Below, piece by piece: positions 14,521 through 19,661 of a stretch of DNA of 19,661 bases (its first letter is position 1; every line of letters begins with the position of its first letter). The translations under genes were made by a program, and so were the position numbers. The notes beneath the pieces were generated by a model. That model made no database searches. It was not told where the DNA came from and saw only the letters and a program-made list of their open reading frames with translations. This stretch comes from Christensenellaceae bacterium (GTDB taxonomy: Bacteria; Bacillota; Clostridia; Christensenellales; UBA1750), in NCBI GenBank assembly GCA_031287285.1, contig JAITTC010000218.1, positions 1-19,661 of the forward strand, read 5' to 3'.

Positions 14521-15498
14521 ATGAAACAGCGAAAAACGCTGATCAATACCATGCAGGCGGCGCTTGAAACGGCGCTGGTTCTGCTTTTATGCTTATTGCT
14601 CACGGCGGGCGCGGCAAGCCCCGCCCCTTTGCCCGGCTTAAGCCCCTCGCCGGAGCCCTCCCTCTTCGCGGGCATCGACATCAGCCGTTACCAAAAGACC
14701 GTTGACTTTGGCGCCGTGCGCGCCTCCGGCATCGAGATCGTCTATATCCGCGCAGGCCAAGGAGCCCACTATAAGGACCCCTACTACGAAAGCTACTACG
14801 AAAACGCCAAGGCCGCAGGGCTGAAGGTCGGCGCTTATCTCTATATGACCGCGCAAACGGTGAGCGAGGCGCGGGCGCAGGCAGACCACTTTGCGGACCT
14901 GCTCGCGGGCAAGGACTTCGACTGCCGCCCCGTGATGGACTACGAGGGTTCAAGCCTCAACGAGCTGAGCGATGCCGAAAAGGACGCAAACGCGCAGACC
15001 TTCCTGCAGGAACTGCACGAAAAGACCGGCATCCTTCCCATGCTGTATAATTCGGAGCATACCATCGTCCACTGGCCCCAGGCGCTCACCGCCTACCCGC
15101 TTTGGATCGCGGAATACGGCGTGAAGGCCCCAAAATCGACCGGCCCCTGGGCGAGTTGGGCCGGCTGGCAATATAGCGACACGGGCAGCGTGCCGGGCAT
15201 CCAGGCCGATGTCGATCTGGACCACTTCAGCCCCGCGGTGCTGGTGGGCGACGAGCCCGCAGCGCCAACCCCAACTCCAACCCCGACGCCAACGCCAACC
15301 TCAACGCCGACCCTGACGTCAACGCCAGTGCCGACGCCCGGCCCGAATTTCACGCTCTACACCGTGAAGAAGGGCGATACGCTTTGGGCCATCGCGCGCA
15401 AATATGGCGTGAGCGTGGATGCCATCGCGCAGCTCAACTGCTTGAAGGATCCAAACCGCATTCGCGTGGGCCAGCAGCTGAAAATCCCCTTGAAATAA
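14521..15498 (+). CDS. Secreted GH25 lysozyme with C-terminal LysM domain
   Basis: A 325-residue cell-wall hydrolase. A basic start followed by a hydrophobic stretch at 16-31 (ending AGAAS) is a signal peptide or anchor. The GH25 muramidase domain spans about 49-240: GIDISRYQ carries Asp53, VMDYEG carries Asp140 and Glu142, and ADVDLDHF holds the C-terminal acidic residues. A Thr-Pro linker (249-275) then leads to one LysM peptidoglycan-binding domain (278-323: YTVKKGDTLWAIARKYGV). It should cleave the MurNAc-GlcNAc bond outside the membrane during wall turnover. The ATG has AAAGGTGG at good spacing. It is a chromosomal single gene, with no holin nearby, so a phage origin is not indicated. 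Confidence 0.93.
   Translation: MKQRKTLINTMQAALETALVLLLCLLLTAGAASPAPLPGLSPSPEPSLFAGIDISRYQKTVDFGAVRASGIEIVYIRAGQGAHYKDPYYESYYENAKAAGLKVGAYLYMTAQTVSEARAQADHFADLLAGKDFDCRPVMDYEGSSLNELSDAEKDANAQTFLQELHEKTGILPMLYNSEHTIVHWPQALTAYPLWIAEYGVKAPKSTGPWASWAGWQYSDTGSVPGIQADVDLDHFSPAVLVGDEPAAPTPTPTPTPTPTSTPTLTSTPVPTPGPNFTLYTVKKGDTLWAIARKYGVSVDAIAQLNCLKDPNRIRVGQQLKIPLK
15268..15340 (+). repeat. Hexanucleotide-type tandem repeat encoding the Thr-Pro linker
   Basis: Imperfect 6-nt units of the form CCNACN encode alternating Thr-Pro with a few Ser, Leu and Val between the lysozyme and LysM domains. Length may vary between strains without breaking the frame. Confidence 0.7.
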
Positions 15499-15567
15499 CC
15501 CCCGCGAGCACAAATGAAGGAAGCATGCCCCCGCAAAGGGCAAAAGAGCCGCGGTGCACACCACATC

Positions 15568-15596
15568 TTGACGGTTTTCGGCATTTATGTTATCAT
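15568..15596 (+). promoter_or_regulatory. Promoter of the sugar kinase gene
   Basis: TTGACG (15568-15573), a 17-bp spacer and TATCAT (15591-15596). The start would be near 15603, about 24 nt before the ATG. No clear terminator separates it from the lysozyme gene upstream. Confidence 0.75.
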
Positions 15597-15626
15597 CCCG
15601 TAAACTCGACTGAGGAGGCACGCTCT

Positions 15627-16601
15627 ATGTTTGACGTAATGGGCATCGGCATGTCGGTCATGGATCAGCTCGTTTTGGTGGATGGGCTGCCCACATACAA
15701 CCAGGGCGCAAAGGTGCTCGAAACCAGCTGGCAATACGGCGGCAAGGCGCCGGGCGGGATGATCGCCGTGGCGCGGCTTGGCCGCAAGGGCGCCATGATC
15801 GGCTCCGTGGGCGGCAACGTGGGCGCGCTGGTGCGCAAGGACTTTGAGCGCCACGGCATCGACTGCAGCTACCTTCTAGACAGGCCAAATACCCAAACCG
15901 TGATCGTCCTTGCGATGGCGGACCAATCCACCGGCGGGCGCAGCCTGATGGGCATGCCCAGCGGCATGGACCGCCCGGAACCCCCCGCGCTGCAGGAGCT
16001 CGATCAGGCCTATATTCTGGACGCCAAGGTGCTGCTCATCTCAAACTTCGATGAGGTCACCCTTCAGGCTGCCAAATGGTATAAGGCGGCCGGCAAGCCC
16101 GTGGTCATCGACGCTGATTGGTACGCCGATGAAACCTTCAACAACATGCACCTAGTTGACCACTTCATCGCTTCCGAATTCTTTTACGAAAAGCTCTTTG
16201 GCAAAAGCGAAAACTTCGAAACCAACCTGCGCGAGCTGAAAAAGCGCCTGCAAAACAGCAAGGGCGTGGTCGTGGTAACCCTTGGCGAAAAGGGCCTGGT
16301 CGGCATCGACGACGAGGACGCGTTCTTCAGGCTGCCGGCCTTTAAGGTCGAGGTGAAGGATACGACCGGCGCCGGGGACGTCTTCCACGGGGCCTATGCC
16401 TCCGGGCTTACGATGGGCCTGCCCGTGCAAGAGATTTGCCGCCTGGCCAGCGGCGTTTCCGCCATCAAGTGCACGAGGCTCGGCGGCAGGGCCGGGCTCC
16501 CCAGCCTTGAAACCGTGCGAAAATTCCTCGAAACCGGCGAGATCGACTATAGCGAGATCGACGAGCGCGTGGCCTATTACCGCAAGATGCCCTTGCTTTA
16601 A
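15627..16601 (+). CDS. PfkB-family carbohydrate kinase
   Basis: A 324-residue ribokinase-fold sugar or nucleoside kinase. The N-terminal GIGMSVMDQL and the substrate-site GGKAPGGMIAVARLG (38-52) are followed by the C-terminal PfkB signature DTTGAGDVFHGAYASG (245-260) with catalytic Asp251 in the anion hole. Substrate cannot be set from sequence. The family includes ribokinases, fructokinases and 2-keto-3-deoxygluconate kinases, and there is no sugar operon nearby to help. The ATG is 8 nt after GAGGAGG (15612-15618). The open frame extends upstream to 15384 but overlaps the lysozyme gene and promoter. The gene is monocistronic, with promoter and terminator of its own. Confidence 0.92.
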   Translation: MFDVMGIGMSVMDQLVLVDGLPTYNQGAKVLETSWQYGGKAPGGMIAVARLGRKGAMIGSVGGNVGALVRKDFERHGIDCSYLLDRPNTQTVIVLAMADQSTGGRSLMGMPSGMDRPEPPALQELDQAYILDAKVLLISNFDEVTLQAAKWYKAAGKPVVIDADWYADETFNNMHLVDHFIASEFFYEKLFGKSENFETNLRELKKRLQNSKGVVVVTLGEKGLVGIDDEDAFFRLPAFKVEVKDTTGAGDVFHGAYASGLTMGLPVQEICRLASGVSAIKCTRLGGRAGLPSLETVRKFLETGEIDYSEIDERVAYYRKMPLL

Positions 16602-16613
16602 AGCACAGCAAAA

Positions 16614-16636
16614 AGCCCGCTTACGCGGGCTTTTTT
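16614..16636. terminator. Bidirectional terminator shared by kinase and thioesterase genes
   Basis: AGCCCGC (16614-16620) and GCGGGCT (16625-16631) form a perfect stem with a TTAC loop. Plus-strand Ts follow the right arm, and As precede the left arm, giving Ts on the minus strand. It therefore serves the convergent genes on both sides. Confidence 0.9.
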
Positions 16637-16638
16637 GT

Positions 16639-17364
16639 TTAAGTTAGGCAGGCCCTCGCCTGAAAGAAGGCGCTTTCAGCGCTTTGGCCCATGAAGAGAA
16701 ACTCGCCGCCCCGCGCTTCCATCAGCAGCTCGAACTCCGCGCCGCAAAGGATCTGCTGGCTGTAGACGATCTCAAGCTCGCGAAGCGCCTTTCCGGAGCT
16801 CAGCTCGGCGTCGAGCGCATCGAGGATGAAGTCCGCATAGCTTGCGTTATTGACATGGCCATTGACGTCGCAAAGCGAGGGCAGCGCCCGCAAATGCAGC
16901 GTTTTTTGCGGATTTTGAGGCCTTTCGATGCGGAAATCGCCAAAAGGCTCCACCTCGTTTAAGAAGAGTTCGGCGATTTCGGGCGGCGGCCTTCGAAGGA
17001 TGCGCCCCGCGGCCAGATCGACCAGCACCCAGCGCGCCTCTACCTTGGCCAATTCCCTCTTTTCTTCGTTGAAAAGGCGGTTTTCCCTCAAATAAAAGGC
17101 TCCCGTGCGGCTGGCCGAGGTCGTCAGGCGCAGCGCCTCGCCGCCAAGGGGCATCTCTCCTGCGCTCACGCTCACCCTTTGCTTGGCCAGCAAAAAGGCC
17201 AAATTCCTAGGCTTTAAGTACTCGTAATAGCCGATGGAAAGCCGCTGGCTGTGCTCCATTGAGATCTGCTGGCATTCCTTCAGCAGGTTGGTGGGGCTCA
17301 TGCGGCCGAAGCGGTCGCAATAGCCATAGCGCGCGATGAAGTCGATTGCAAAAACCTGAGCCAA
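16639..17364 (-). CDS. Acyl-ACP thioesterase
   Basis: A 241-residue double hot-dog protein of the FatA/FatB-like family found in Clostridia. It hydrolyses acyl-ACP to free fatty acid in the cytosol. The first hot-dog begins IARYGYCDRFGRMSPTNLL. The second has LCDVNGHVNNASYADF, carrying the family's Asp166, Asn168 and His170, and a Cys207 about 37 residues later (QILCGAEF). Plant FatB has Glu-Cys at that point, whereas here the residue before Cys is Leu. The start is a TTG at 17364, supported by AAAAGGGG upstream and the natural first beta strand. The first internal ATG would remove that strand. Physiological acyl length cannot be read. Confidence 0.88.
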   Translation of the reverse strand: MAQVFAIDFIARYGYCDRFGRMSPTNLLKECQQISMEHSQRLSIGYYEYLKPRNLAFLLAKQRVSVSAGEMPLGGEALRLTTSASRTGAFYLRENRLFNEEKRELAKVEARWVLVDLAAGRILRRPPPEIAELFLNEVEPFGDFRIERPQNPQKTLHLRALPSLCDVNGHVNNASYADFILDALDAELSSGKALRELEIVYSQQILCGAEFELLMEARGGEFLFMGQSAESAFFQARACLT

Positions 17365-17397
17365 CTTAAAAATCCCCTTTTAAGCCCACTTTTAGCC

Positions 17398-17403
17398 AGT
17401 ATA
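17398..17403 (-). promoter_or_regulatory. Extended -10 promoter of the thioesterase gene
   Basis: On the minus strand TGTGGTATACT has TATACT preceded by TGG, an extended -10 element. No convincing -35 lies 17 bp upstream (ACACTT). It is about 34 nt from the TTG start. Confidence 0.55.
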
Positions 17404-17466
17404 CCACAACGAAGGCGGCGAAGTGTAAAAAATGAGAGCAAAAGGCCTTAAGGCGAAGCAAAACCC

Positions 17467-17495
17467 TGTGAAAAGCCAAAAAAATGTGGTATACT
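17467..17495 (+). promoter_or_regulatory. Extended -10 promoter of glnS
   Basis: TATACT (17490-17495) preceded by TGG (17487-17489) gives an extended -10, with a weak TGTGAA (17467-17472) 17 bp upstream. The 11-bp core TGTGGTATACT is identical to that of the divergent thioesterase promoter. Confidence 0.6.
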
Positions 17496-17563
17496 AAGCG
17501 CTATTCAAAGGGTCGGTTAGCGCGAGCGAAAGGCCCTTGAAGCGCCGAAAGGAGATGGCCCCC

Positions 17564-19273
<1,710 letters not shown>

Positions 19274-19309
19274 GCCGGCCGCCATTTTACCTAAAAGGGA
19301 GCTGCTTTT

Positions 19310-19661
19310 ATGACGGTTCGCACGCGCTTTGCGCCAAGCCCCACGGGCTACATGCACTTAGGGGGGCTGCGCACCGCGCTGTATGCCTACCTCTTCGCCA
19401 AGAAGCGCGGGGGCAAGTTCCTCCTGCGCATTGAGGATACCGACCTGGCCCGCTTCGTCGAAGGGGCGACCCAGGTCATTTACGAAACCCTGAAAAGCTG
19501 CGGCATCCTCTGGGACGAGGGCCCGGATATCGGCGGCCCCTGCGGCCCCTATATCCAGTCAGAGCGCAAGGCGAGCTACGCCCCTTACGCGGAGCAGCTC
19601 ATCGAAAGCGGCCGCGCCTACCACTGCTTCTGCAGCCGGGAAGAGCTTGAGCAGCAGCGCG
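19310..19661 (+). CDS. gltX: Glutamyl-tRNA synthetase, 5' part
   Basis: The first 117 codons of an open frame leaving the right edge. The N-terminus TVRTRFAPSPTGYMHLGGLR is the class I GluRS signature with HLGG as the HIGH variant, followed by LLRIEDTD and GPYIQSERKASY, and AYHCFCSREELE. The ATG has AAAGGGAG (19294-19301) upstream. It begins 36 nt after the glnS stop with no terminator between, so the two synthetase genes probably form an operon. Whether it is discriminating or not cannot be judged without the anticodon-binding domain. Confidence 0.95.
   Translation, partial: MTVRTRFAPSPTGYMHLGGLRTALYAYLFAKKRGGKFLLRIEDTDLARFVEGATQVIYETLKSCGILWDEGPDIGGPCGPYIQSERKASYAPYAEQLIESGRAYHCFCSREELEQQR

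Noticed and set aside
14521..15498. Lysozyme as a prophage endolysin
   Set aside because: It has an N-terminal export signal, and there is no holin, integrase or structural phage gene around it.

Overview
The window looks like chromosome of a GC-rich anaerobic Bacillota, most likely class Clostridia. The grounds are a tryptophan T-box leader in front of a seven-gene trp operon, AGGAGG-type ribosome-binding sites, a pgk-tpiA-gpmI glycolytic cluster, a glnS-gltX pair, a GH25/LysM lysozyme, an acyl-ACP thioesterase and a dockerin-like surface protein. No exact genus can be read from the sequence alone.

Layout. Positions 1-200 hold a tRNA-Leu(GAG) gene with a near-consensus promoter and its own terminator. 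Positions 260-1740 (minus strand) hold a cysteine-rich, SpaA/Ig/dockerin-like multidomain protein that lacks a signal peptide. Positions 1738-2350 have no convincing gene, only a 19-bp perfect tandem duplication and a strong terminator-like hairpin. Positions 2352-9121 (minus strand) are one tryptophan operon, trpEGDCFBA, with every gene overlapping the next by 4-8 nt, preceded by a T-box leader with a visible antiterminator/terminator switch and a TTGACA-17-TATGAT promoter. Diverging from it, 9172-9891 is a two-gene module: a small XRE regulator, whose promoter carries three identical 9-bp repeats spaced exactly 23 bp apart, and a four-helix membrane protein. Positions 9940-13631 are a glycolytic operon: pgk, tpiA, gpmI.

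Positions 13632-14520 are the least ordinary stretch. A 2-spacer CRISPR relic with a type I-C-like 32-nt repeat is sandwiched between two diverged copies of an intergenic repeat family. The two outer CRISPR repeats are broken at the same internal position, one keeping the 3' part and the other the 5' part. No cas gene is in the window.

Positions 14521-19661 hold a secreted GH25-LysM lysozyme, a PfkB-family sugar kinase, a convergent acyl-ACP thioesterase that shares a bidirectional terminator with the kinase, and then, divergently, glutaminyl-tRNA synthetase (with an acidic insertion) and the 5' part of gltX running off the right edge.

The clusters are mostly housekeeping: Trp synthesis gated by uncharged tRNA-Trp, lower glycolysis, and Gln/Glu-tRNA charging. 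The main candidates for something undescribed are the CRISPR relic with its flanking repeats, the phased operator array of the XRE module, and the unsecreted-looking Cys-rich dockerin protein.
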